The notes under the pieces were generated by a model. It was not told where the DNA came from. It did no database searches and was given only the letters and a program-made list of their open reading frames with translations. 64,000 bases of DNA from Sipunculus nudus (taxonomy: Eukaryota; Annelida; Sipuncula; Golfingiida; Sipunculidae): NCBI GenBank assembly GCA_026874595.1, contig CM049311.1:20830176-20894175 (forward strand), read 5' to 3'. The position numbers and the translations under genes are program-made. Numbering within the stretch: position 1 is the stretch's first letter; each line of letters begins with the position of its first letter. Below, piece after piece: positions 1 through 12,489 of the stretch.

Positions 1-389
1 ATTTATGGTTTAGAATTTTCATAATCTTCCCTATTTTCCCCAGGTGTAACTTGTAAGGAGTTTTCCCGTTTCCTGCAGCATTTCCAACACTTTCAATAGT
101 TTCTTCACTTTTTAAGTACCTTTATTACTAGTTTTATTACCCAGTATTTTCCCCTCCTGAGAAAACACTAGCAACTCTGTTAATAATTTCAATCAATTTT
201 ATCAGTAGGTTTTGTGCCATCCAGGCTTAGACACTGCCAAAGACAGAGATACTAGAGGACTTAACCATAAGAACAGTACTTGTTTTTATATCTTTAAAAT
301 AATCTGTGTTTATACTTTGATATGTAGCCAAAGACAGATAAAATGACTAAAGAAACCAACCATGTCTGCAATGTATGTTTTCGTTTCAG

Positions 390-452
390 AGAGCAATAGC
401 TTACCTGCTTCCATCTGGTTTATTTGACAAGAAAGCTCGACCGTTCATGAGG
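390..452 (+). CDS. MRPS9: MRPS9 exon encoding [10 protein letters not shown]...RPFMR
   Basis: The acceptor is tttcgtttcag and the donor AGG|gtaagt. All 21 codons are whole (phase 0 at both ends). The peptide aligns with the human MRPS9 YLLPS-LF-K-ARP segment. This is the first exon seen in the window; preceding exons must lie upstream of position 1, since 1-389 shows intron-like sequence only. Confidence 0.92.
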
Positions 453-3400
453 GTAAGTAATGATTGCATGATGTACATGATCCAAGTACAGTCACTCAAT
501 CTGACTAATGGGAACACGGTAAAGAGCAGATTCTCTCTACCAAGGCCTAGTTTTCAAACCAGGGTTTGCAACTTTCACCCAGCAACTGTTTAATAACCTG
601 GGTAAAACCTTGGCTTGGTAAAACAGGTTTAGCTCAGGTATTACCAAAGATTCTTGGGTTTACCACTAATTCCTATTGATTAGAGTTATGTACTTGTGTA
701 AGGTGCAAAGCCAAATAGGAGTTTAAGTGTGAGTTGTAAATGGCATCTTTTAGACAGGGGTGATGTAGTCAGAGCCACTTGGCGTATCACCAATATTCAC
801 AAAATATGTGTATAACTTTGACAAACCAACGAGAAACTAAGAAACTGAGAAACTAAGCTTTTATACTGCAAATAAACATGGGAAATAGCTTTGGCAATAA
901 ACAGGGCAAACCCCTGGAATAAACAATAAAATATTTATTATCTACATTTAAAGCCAGGTTTTACCCACAGGGTTGGGTAAGATAGGTTTTACCCAAGTCA
1001 GATGGGAAATCTAATGCCAACCTGTGCAAAGAATATTGGAATGTCTTTTTATGCCCCCGCCACAAAGTGGCAGGGGCATATAGTTTAACCCATGTCCGTC
1101 ATTCCGTCCTTCCGTCCTTCCGTCATTCCGAAATGAAACAGTTGTACGGACTTTTTTTCGCAATGCCTGCAGATATTGGCCTGATTTTTGGTGTGTGGGC
1201 AGATATAGACCAGTTACAGATCAAGTTCGCGTTTCGTCCCGGTTGACCTACTTTTGACCATTTTACGGCTCCTAAACTTAGAAAATTTCATGAAAAATAG
1301 AAATATTCATGACAGATACACATGTACGGACTTTTTTTCGCAATGCCTGCAGATATTGGCCTGATTTTTGGTGTGTGAGCAGATATAGACCAGTTACAGA
1401 TCGAGTTCGCGTTTCATCCTGGTTGACCTACTTTTGACCGTTTTACGGCTCCTAAACTTAGAAAATTTCATGAAAAATAGAAATATTCATGACAGATACA
1501 CATGTACAGACTTTTTTTCGCAATGCCTGCAGATATTGGCCTGATTTTTGGTGTGTGGGCAGATATAGACCAGTTACAGATCGAGTTCGCGTTTTGTCCT
1601 GGTTGACCTATTTTGACCGTTTTACGGCTCCTAAACTTAGAAAATTTCATGAAAAATAGAAATATTCATGACAGATACACATGTACAGACTTTTTTTTCG
1701 CAATGACTGCAGATATTGGCCTGATTTTTGGTGTGTAAGCAGATATAGACCAGTTACAGATCGAGTTCGCGTTTCGTCCTGGTTGACCTACTTTTGACCG
1801 TTTTACGGCTCCTAAACTTAGAAAATTTCATGAAAAATAGAAATATTCATGACAGATACACATGTACAGATTTTTTTTCGCAATGCCTGCAGATATTGGC
1901 CTGATTTTTGGTGTGTGAGCAGATATAGACCAGTTACAGATCGAGTTCCCATTTCGTCCTGGTTGACCTACTTTTGACCGTTTTACAGCTCCTGAACATA
2001 GAAAATTTCATGAAAAATATGAAATTTCATGACAAATACACATGAACGGTTTTTTTTCTCAGTGCCTGCAGATATTGGCCTGATTTTTGGTGTGTGGACA
2101 GATATAGACCAGTTACAGATCGTGTTCGCTTTTTGTTCTGGTTGACCTACTTTTGACCTTTTTACGGCTCCTAAACTTAGAAATTTTCATGAAAAATAGA
2201 AATATTCATGACAGATACACATGTACAGACTTTTTTCGCAATGCCTGCAGATATTGGCCTAATGTTTGGTGTGTGGGCAGATATAGACCAGTTACAGATC
2301 GAGTTCTTGTTTCGTCCAGGTTGACTTACTTTTGACCGTTTTACAGCTCCTGAACATAGAAAATTTCATGAAAAATGTGAAATTTCATGACAAATACACA
2401 TGTACAGACGTTTTTTTCGCAATGCCTGCAGATATTGGCCTGATTTTTGGTGTCGGCAGATATTGACCAGTTACAGATGGAGTTCACTTTTGTCCCAGTT
2501 GACCTATTTTTGACCGGTTGACGGTGCTCTAACATAGAAAATTTCATAAAAAAGGTGCACATGTATGGACTTTTTTTCGCAGTGCCTGCAGATATGGGCC
2601 TGATTTTTCGTGTGTAGGCAGATAATGACCAGTTACAGATCGAGTTCTTGTTTTGTCTCAGTTGACCTACTTTTGTCCATTTGACTGCTCCTGAACATAG
2701 AAAGTTTCATGAAAAATAAAAATTTTCATAACAAATGCATATGTACTGACTTTTTTTCCTCAATGCCTGCAGATACCACCCTGATTTTTTTTGTGTGGGC
2801 AGATAATGACAGTTACAGATCGAGTTTGCATTTCATCCCGGTTGACCTACTTTTGATTGTTTTACGGATCCTAAACAGAGAAAATTTCATGAAAGACAGA
2901 AATTTTTATGGAAAATGCACATGTATGGACTTTTTTTCACAATGCCTGCATATACTGGCATGATTTTTGGTGTGTTGCTTGATAATGACCCGTTACAGAT
3001 CAAGTTTGCATTTTGCCCTTGTTGACCTACTTTTGACCATACGACACCTCCTGAACTTAAAAATTTTTCAAATTTTACAAATGTTTCTAATTTGCCCAAG
3101 GCGGGGGCATTCATGTCGTTCTGACACATCTAGTTTATATTCACAGTTTCAGCCTTTGCTACCAGTTTGTCTAATAATATGAGGCAAAATTTCTTCTTAT
3201 TCTTTCCAGTCAGTTGTAAATTTTTTCTTGATACAGTTTCCTGTGGAAACACATTATCAAGATGCCTTTACACCTAAATTTTGTATTAGGGTGATTTTAA
3301 CTGACCAGGTAACTCTTTTTCTAAGCTTAACATTAGTACTTGTATTTATGGATAATGATATATGATCTGTGTGATGGTACTCTTTGAATGTACTCAAGAG

Positions 3401-6400
3401 TGAACACAAATTGTTTTTGTAGCACCCTCAAGATGTGATACCAAAAAGGAAAGGTGAGAATTTGATATATATTGAGGGAAAGTGATACATTACATGGATA
3501 CTTTACAATAAGGGATGCATTAATTTTAAATTTAAAATGAATTAAAACTAAGATTGATCTGAGGTGCCTGAGGGCGGGTGGTGCTGAAGTTTCTTTATTT
3601 TATACCTGTAGCCAAAAGTAAAAAATAGTGTCAGTAAATTCATTTATCCAAATTCAGACCATCAATTAAATTTTGTATCACCAGATTATCATTTTATAGA
3701 AACATTAGTTACCTTACCACATAGGCCGTACTGTAAACTGTAGGCCATACTCTTTAACTGTTTGCATATTGTGAAGTATACAAAAATGTATTCCAAATCA
3801 ATTTTATTTTATTTGTTCAATATTTTGATTCACTTGTAGCCGCCCAGTTTGGTGCTGATGGTCGACCATTCCATGCTATGTTCTACACTGGTCAACCAAA
3901 CTATTATCAGCTCATGCATGTAAGTCAACTCACATTTAATGTAACATGTTCATGGACTAGGGATTGATGTTTGCTCGTACATTGTTGAACAAGAATATTA
4001 AATTGAGTACCATATCATAATATGTTTTTTTAACATCAAATGGAAAGCAGTTATTTAATATGCCATTTATGAATTGTTATATATATTATAATGCTTGTAA
4101 GAGTACATAGGAAATTTATTTTCAAATAATCATTCACTGATATTTTGAGAATTTATAAATTAGTTTTAGTCCAGGTATTGCTACACCTGCTGTTTGATCC
4201 ATTATTCATGAGTGGAGAATTACACCTGAATTTGTTTTCTGTCTAAGTTTGATGGGTGTAAATTTCATGGCTTTAACAGGACATAAAACATTTGCATTTA
4301 TTAGATTGCAAGATTTCCCTACTTCTCATTTATTCATGTATTGATTGACAGTCAGCATATTCCTGAACTTTCAGAAATACAGGGGTATGCGTTTGTGATG
4401 CTCCAAATCTCTTGTGGATGCTCAATTCTGGTTGTCCCAACGTATGTCAAGGATCAGGCTGTAGAACTGAGAGGATCAAATCTTGCTGTTTTAGCAACCA
4501 GTGACTATTGCCAACTACGGCCAACAAACCTACTATTTGTTGAAAACCGTCTTGATAACCTTTACATTTCAGTGATATTAGATAACCATCCACACATGAA
4601 TAAAGTACAGTCCTTAAAATTATTTAATTTTACATAAACCATGCTTCCAAATCTGATGGGACTTTCCAAAAGCTTGGCCTTAGCATTCAGGACTCTTTGA
4701 AATTTTAGCTTAGCTGACTATAAGTCATCTGACCTATAGTCATGGTCCTTTGTCGGTCGTCCAGCCATCAGTGAATTAGTGATTTTCTTTCATGCCTATA
4801 TCTCACAAGAACATGCTTGAGCTTTCTCAAATTCAAAGGGATGATTGATACCTATGAATAAAAATTTAATATGTCATTATCACCAGTAAGCAGGGCCATT
4901 TCATCTTATCTTTTCAAATACTAATATATTTATAAGAAAATAAGCATTTTGCATTTGCTAAAAAAATTCAGCTGACTTGACCCATGGGTCCCTTGTTCTA
5001 TCTGTTTAAAGCCCTTATATTCTGAAGTGTTACACTTAACCCTGACTTTTCCATAATGGGGAGGTGGTTGTATTAGAGAGGTTGTAAATCTTTACATGAC
5101 CAAATCAAGAGAACTGACTCTATTAAGAGTTTACAATGTATCTGACTACTGACATATAATCAGTCCATAAATTTGCAATGTCTCTGACTACTTACATATA
5201 ATCAGTCCATAAATTTGCAATGTCTTTCATAATATTTTCACTCTACAGGACATTGTTGCAAAAGTAGATGCTCTCAAACTTTATGAAGACCGAATGCAGG
5301 AAAGAGGAGAAGAACCAGCTCCAGGGACCAGGATGTAAGTCTTTTAGATATCTTGACAAAAAGATTAAGTATTGTCAAACTTACTATCACATAATTTTGT
5401 TTCCCTTAATTTATGCATAAAAATTTAGTTTAAAAATGATACACTAGTCCCTTGTTTGACTTTTAATTAAAATTACCCCAAAAAATTTAAATAAAAAATT
5501 AGATTCTGTCACATCGCCAAAGGAATGGACTCCAGGTTCTTTTAAACCAGCTGAGCCTCACACATACATACTCAAAAAGATGAAAAAGACAGGAGTAAAC
5601 AAAACAATTAAAATAATATTAATGGTAAACTTTGACCTTTCTCTGGAGAGATGTGCCACACAAATTGACCGCTGAGTCCATAAAAATCACACAGAAACAC
5701 TTAAGTCCTGTTTACTCCTCTATGTACACTGCACCCCAGAGTTCACTTATTTACACAGCTCCTGATCACATGACTGATGCACACACGTGACATTGGAATT
5801 TCAGCTACTAGTTCAGTCAACTCACAGTGTGTACATACACAGGGATTTGCCAGCACCTCTAATCAACACAGTTCTCCACTGAAGTATGCACTCTTCAAGG
5901 CAAAGTCCAGAAAGCACTGACAGATAGGCTCACAGACTACTCTGTAGAAAGACTGATCTGCTGGAAGACTGAAGAAATGTCTTTCACAGCAGATGTCTCC
6001 TGGATTCATCCAGCACTAAGTACCTGAATATGTCCTTGCATGAAAATATTCAGTACCACTCTCGTTTTGCTTATAAATTGTCCTTGCCTGTTGCTGGACG
6101 CCCCACCAAGGTAGCAACACATAGACAGATTACCAGTCCTTCGGTTATTACAATATACACTCCCAAGTCCATGAGAGAGGTACCAATGTGGCTGTCCACA
6201 GATAATGACATATTGTGCCCAGGAATATCCTCAATCTGATTCAATGCTGACGTCACACCTCCTGACTGTCCCTGGCCCCACACCCCACAATATTACTTGT
6301 CGTTCAATTGCACAAATAAAAAAAAGAACAAGCCTCCAGAGACAAAAGTATGGGAAGAATCAAGCATGCAGGTGAGGTTCTCCTGAAGTCTACAGTAACA

Positions 6401-9400
6401 ATTTTGCCACAAGAACCAGTCTAGATTTCAGCTGATGAGTCTGACATGAAACAATTCTCACTGAATTAAGACTGCACCGAAACCAAGCCCAAACTCAACA
6501 CCTGAGTTCCCTAAATCACAGTTAACATCAATATCTGATAAAGCATATTAATAAAATACAAAAGTCACAGCTCTCTGGTGACAGATTCACAGGAGACTAA
6601 ACAATGTTCGCAAGTAAATGATAGTAAATAAACCAGATTATATTGTTTAGTGTTCTTTTGACTTTTCTGTGCTGTAGATTCTTAGCTGGAAGTATCTGGC
6701 GGGAGAAGTCATCTTTGGAGGAATCATTACAAGAGGCACTCAGTGATGATAATGTAAGGATGATCTCAAACTCCTACATTAAAGTATGGTGGCTCGTATA
6801 GGACATACACAAAATTATTTTTTATCTCGTTCCCACGCGATAATATCTTGTGGCCACGTGATAATTATCTCATTCCCAAGCATTAGTATCTCTTGGCCAT
6901 GCGATAATTATCTTGTTCCAAGGCGTTCGCCACAAGATACTAACACGTGGGAACGAGATAATTATCGCATTGCCACGAGATACTAACGCCTGGGATCGAG
7001 ATAATTATCGCATGGCCATGAGATACTATCATGAGGGAATGAGATAATTATCATGTGGCCACGAGATACTAACGTGTGGGAACATAATACTATCTCGTGG
7101 GAACTAGATAAAAATAATTTTGTGCATGTCCTATACGAGCCACCGTATTAAAGGGACCCAATCACAAAAAAAAGCATGTTGAATTGACACAAAATAAAAC
7201 TTTTTCCCTTTGAAATAAGTTTGTACCTGCCAAAATATTGCCCTGAAATGGTTAGCTTACTCCTGTAAACAAGTGTTTAAAACAGTTGATCAGGCGCAAT
7301 CACTGGGGTCAACATAACTACAGTGCATGTATCATCTGGGCCACAACGTGTCAATCAGGAGATGCCCTGACTGATTTGGCCCAAATAATGTAAAATATGT
7401 TCTACTGGCTGAAACATGCCATGTTGTGGCTCACAGTCGGACCTCTGGTCACATGGCCTTGTTATGGTAAACAGACACATTCATACTGTGTTTACCAACA
7501 TACAGAACAGTAACAAGCTGTTAAACAGCTGTATATGAGGTACTGAGACTGTGTGCTGGGATGATTTTCCTAGGGAACTTTTGTATAAAGCAAAACTGAA
7601 TTGATATTATGAAATAAAAGGCATAAAATTTTTCCTGATTATGCCCCTTTAAGTCTCTATGTTCCAGTTGATACTCACTTATGATAATATAAAGATGACC
7701 TCAGACTCTCACATTTAAAGGGGCCCAATCACCTATCTGACCTTATAAACTAGAGGTAATTCCTTGGAGCTTTTATAAAATAGGCCAGAAAATTAGGATA
7801 TTACCGCACACAGGCTGCTTGTTTTGTATATATCAACTAGTTTATAATATGTGGGGGCCCGATAAAATAAAACAAATTCAACAAGGGCATCTGGTAGCAG
7901 GTCAGATAAGCCAGAGCTTTGCAAATGGCGTTTTGCAACAAGTGACCTTTCTACCTACCTTTTCAACATTGCTGTGATTATAAACATGTTGTTGATAAAC
8001 AAGTTAATACATCCTTGAAGAAGGCCTTATCAGAACTTTTCACAACCAAAATTTCCTTACGATCATTAAAATATACACAGAGGAAGACAGAAATCATATA
8101 AATTCTTTTCAAAAGGTAGGTGAATGGGCCCCTTTAAGCCCATGTTGTCATTCTGGTACTGTTTCAAGGTCTTATCATATGGACATTATACATGATTGGC
8201 CATTTGAGAGGGATGTTCAAGGGATTAGATTTTACTTCACAAAGGAAAAGGCACCAAGGTTGTTACTTTTATGGCTTAAAATAATATCATTCTTTAAACC
8301 TTAAGGAAATTTAAAGAATAAAACATGGATGGTTGGTTAGTATTTCAAATTAGCACTTTATATTTCTATATTTTAATCAATAAAATACTATTATTATGAT
8401 AAAAGATTATAAAATAATATGTTCACAGCTAAAAAATGACTATTTTTATAGAAATAGTGTCATATCTAATCTTATCTTTATTTTGGAGAAATATCTTAAG
8501 ATGAAATTGAATAAATGAATAATAAGTTAGAATAAATTAATACATAAAATTGCATTTATAGCTTACAAGTATTATTGTAGACTTATCCATGACCTGTTAA
8601 AGTCTGTATATTTTGTTTTAGTACAAGGCCTTTGTGTTACTGATGGAGAGACTGTGTGAGCAGCCGTACTCAGCTCGTGAGAAGGAGTTTATCAGCAGCT
8701 TCCGACAGGACATTCAGTCCCAGAGTCTGCTGCAAGATATCCCTCCAGTAAGTATATATTCAGACTGTGATGACATTGCTTAAAAATACAAAAACAGTCT
8801 TGGGAAACTGCATACTTCCTAATAGGGACACACAAAACTGTTCAGTGAAACTGTGAAATCATATCTATAGTCTGTTCCAGCACCCCTGTCCACCTGTTTT
8901 TTGCGATTATTTTTTTGCGAATCAAAGAAAGCCAACACTTTTTTACCTTAGGGCAGAAAGTTATAAAAGCATAATTAACTATTATGGAAATAATAGACTT
9001 CCTTATGTTATTTTCCTGTAAACAATTTAAAACCATATTATGAGTAACTAGTCTATTCTGTAGCAACTTTCCATTAATGATTCTGTTTATGTCAGTGAAA
9101 ATTAAGATAATAACTGTCATAAGGCAGTTACTTTAATTTTGATATTTCTTACAATAGCCTTGTAGATTGACAGACTAATTCTATCTCTCCCTGTCATTGA
9201 ATACATAGTCTAAACATTGTAGGATATAGAGAAATAGTCTAATGTCATTACATTGATTGCAATATACTCATTCTGTTAAAATACCTGAATGCTCTCACCT
9301 GGTCTTAGGGTCCCCATACATGGATCCCTTTAATTAACATTTTCATAACAATCTGATATCTTAGGAATGGCTGTAGATATCAGCAACAAATTTAACAGGA

Positions 9401-12400
9401 ATATTGATCATGTGATCTATGTAAATTAAAGTTAAAGGTGGTACCACCTTGAAGACTCTCTATGTGAGCTGATATGACTTACTTCACCTTTTTCTGTAGT
9501 TAAGTCAAAAAGAGTAACCACATTTTTTCCCATTCTGTTAATTCCCTAATATGATTCTTTTATATGTTAAAATGAAAATAAAAGACAAAGACAGAACACA
9601 TAACTGAGATGTACAAGCAAGTTTTATTCAAAATACAGATATGAAGAAATGATAAATATATATACAGTATGGTCTGTGAATAAAAAAAATCACAAATATT
9701 ATATCACAACACATTAGCCTGAACATTTACATAACAATATCACAGCAATACATAGCATCACATCCTAGTACCGACTGCTATCCATCAGGTGAGGATGTTT
9801 GCGCCTCCTTGCAATCTCCTTGATGTTCTTGGTGTTTCCAGTTCTCATTCGACGGTTAGCGAACCATTTCTTGACTTGTTCAGGAGTGACACCTCCAGAC
9901 CTGGCAAACATTGCGATGGTCTCCATGTTCGGATATGGATGTTCTTTGTGCAGGATGAACCAGTTCTCCATGATGCGAGTGGCCACAGTGTTGAGTTTGC
10001 TTGTCTTGGATGGGGTAACACTGGCAGGGCGAGGAACGAGTGGCTTAGTAGCACCAACTTGATCTTTCTCCGCGTTCTGACACCACTGTTGAACATAGCT
10101 GATCAGGTTGTTATGACAGTTGTCATAGTACCTGTTGATGCTTGGATGTTGCCATGGTGACAGGATAGATGCACACAGAGCTTGGTGACGATCTTCTTCA
10201 ATCTTAGCAGCTTTAAAAGCGTAGTGATTGCGTATGTCCAGTGACTGTGCCTTGTGATTGGTTCCATAAGCGAGAAGTTGCAGGTTCAGCAAGGGAATGC
10301 GAAGAGAAAGTGGTTGTGCTGCCCCCTGGTAAGACAATTTGAAGTTATGATGGTGTGGATCAACATTTTCTTGTTCCGCATTGAGCTGAGTCATCATTGG
10401 CACACAGCTGGGCAGACCTACTGCAGCAAATGGTACTTTTCTGACCAAAGTATCATTCAGTGACTGGTAATGTTGCTTGACTGGCTTAGACGGGGTCACA
10501 TGTTGAGCCATCATCACTTGATGTACTGTTTGGTTTGCTGGATGGTCTGTGATTGGATCAGCAGGTATCACATGTTGAGCTGTCAGGTTTGTTACTGGTT
10601 CTGTGATTGGTTCAACAGGTGTCACATGATGAGCTGTCAGGTTTGTTACTGGTTCTGTGATTGGTTCAGAAGGTGTCACATGATGAGCTGGCAGGTTTGC
10701 TACTGGTTCTGTGATTTGTTCTGTAGGTGTCACATGATTGACTGGCAGGCTTGCTGCTTGGGCTTGCTCTTGCTTTGAAGCAGTATGTGCAGTCAGGAAA
10801 TCCAGTTCCTGGAGAGCAGACATATCCAGACAAGACAGGTCCATCCTGATCTAGCAGAGATAAGCAGTCTTGGCAGTAAACACTTGTACTGGTGTATGAT
10901 CAGATGTTTACTCAAAATGAGTACTTCTGTTATATCAGTTGAGTTGAGTCAAAGGTGAGCAGTGAGTAGCTATCAGTTGTCTTATCTCATGGAGTATCAC
11001 AAAGTGAATGATGGTGCTCATGATATTATTTGTCTTTAAATATAAACCACCAGCTAGATCAAAGTCAGGGTAAGGCTTTCATCTAATACTTTATACTTGG
11101 CAAACTCTAAACAAGTCCACCTATTTTCTTTGATACAAGGGTGGATAGTTTGTTGTTGCACTGTACTTCATAAGAGTATCATGCTCAGATCTTTTATGTA
11201 TCAAAGGATAAGCGTGAACCAAACTGTACACTGTTGATTTTTACTGCTTTGCTGTCCAAAGATGAAAGGGATTAAAGGACCATTACCTGTGTTCAGTTGT
11301 GTGTGACCACAGTACTCATTTGTGATTAAGTCACAAGAGGTCCCTGATCATTAACTGTTTACCTATGTCCATCCAGGTGTGAAAAAGGTGCTCAGCTAAT
11401 TAAACAGTTCAGGTTGGTCAAAGAGGTTGTTTGTTTACTGGTAGTTGCTCAAAGTTCCTCAGTTATCTGCTCAGGTGAAGTCCACCAGAGATCAGATAGA
11501 TTGTTTATTGTTTACAGTTAATTAATCAGAAAGGTGTTATTATCTGGCAGTCAGCCAGTTCAGGACATCAGGTGAAATCCTGGGAGAATCAGAGGGATAT
11601 ACAACACAACACAACACAACACAACACAACACAACATTTAAAGTCAGTTTTATGAAAAGTACAACATTAGCCAAAGGCTATTATGACTGACTAGCTACAC
11701 ACAAAGTGATAAAACAAATAATTATGACTACTTCACACATATACACACATATGATGGTTATTATAAATAATACAATGAGATGATCATATAGATAACAGTT
11801 AGAAGCATAAAGGCTTACTAGGTTAAAACAGCCTAAAGAGATTAGATTCTGGACTCTGTCCTTGAAAATAATAGAAATACTATCAAATAAGACCTATAAA
11901 ATAGAAAGTTATACAGAACGGAAATTGATTGTTTATAGAACACATGCATTTACTCAAAGCTACTCTTTCATATCCTTATCACTACCCCGTCTCCTCAAAT
12001 TTGGTCACATTATACAGAAGCGGATCCAGGGGGTCAGGACCCCCCCTTTTTCACCTGAAGCAACCTTTTTTAAGGGGTTTTAGACGTAATTTTGCGGCCT
12101 GGACCCCCCCCCCCCCCCTTTTCCAGACGTGATGACCTTTTTTTTTAAGGATTTTTATTAGTCTTCCTGGGTTGGACCCCCCTTTTCCTAAATCCTGGAT
12201 CCGCCCCTGTTATACCCCAGAAACCTCTCAACTATCCACTTTCACATTGCTGAGGGAGCTGTCTTGGCTTGGTTTTGGCTGTTTCTACAGTACAGCTCAG
12301 GTGCTGTCTTTCCTTTTTTTTAGCATTTTTAGAAATACCCCCATGGGTGGTGGTGTCAGTCAGAGTATCATGTATTTATGCATGTTGTATGTTGTAAATG

Positions 12401-12458
12401 TAGTCCAAAATTTGTTATAATTTTTTGCCCTACATTGAAGGCATTGTATCACTTAATA

Positions 12459-12489
<31 letters not shown>

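Noticed and set aside
4341-4637. 98-codon frame in an MRPS9 intron
   Set aside because: No recognisable family and no splice or promoter context; length is compatible with chance in intron DNA.
6030-6283. Overlapping 69- and 70-codon frames on opposite strands
   Set aside because: No recognised motifs; mutual shadows in intron sequence.
9789-10160. Plus-strand frames of 123 and 87 codons
   Set aside because: Shadow frames opposite the homeodomain coding region, with no motifs of their own.
10470-10778. 102-codon plus-strand frame rich in Cys, Trp and His ([12 protein letters not shown] repeats)
   Set aside because: It is the exact antisense of the repeat array of the homeobox gene; the repetition comes from that array.
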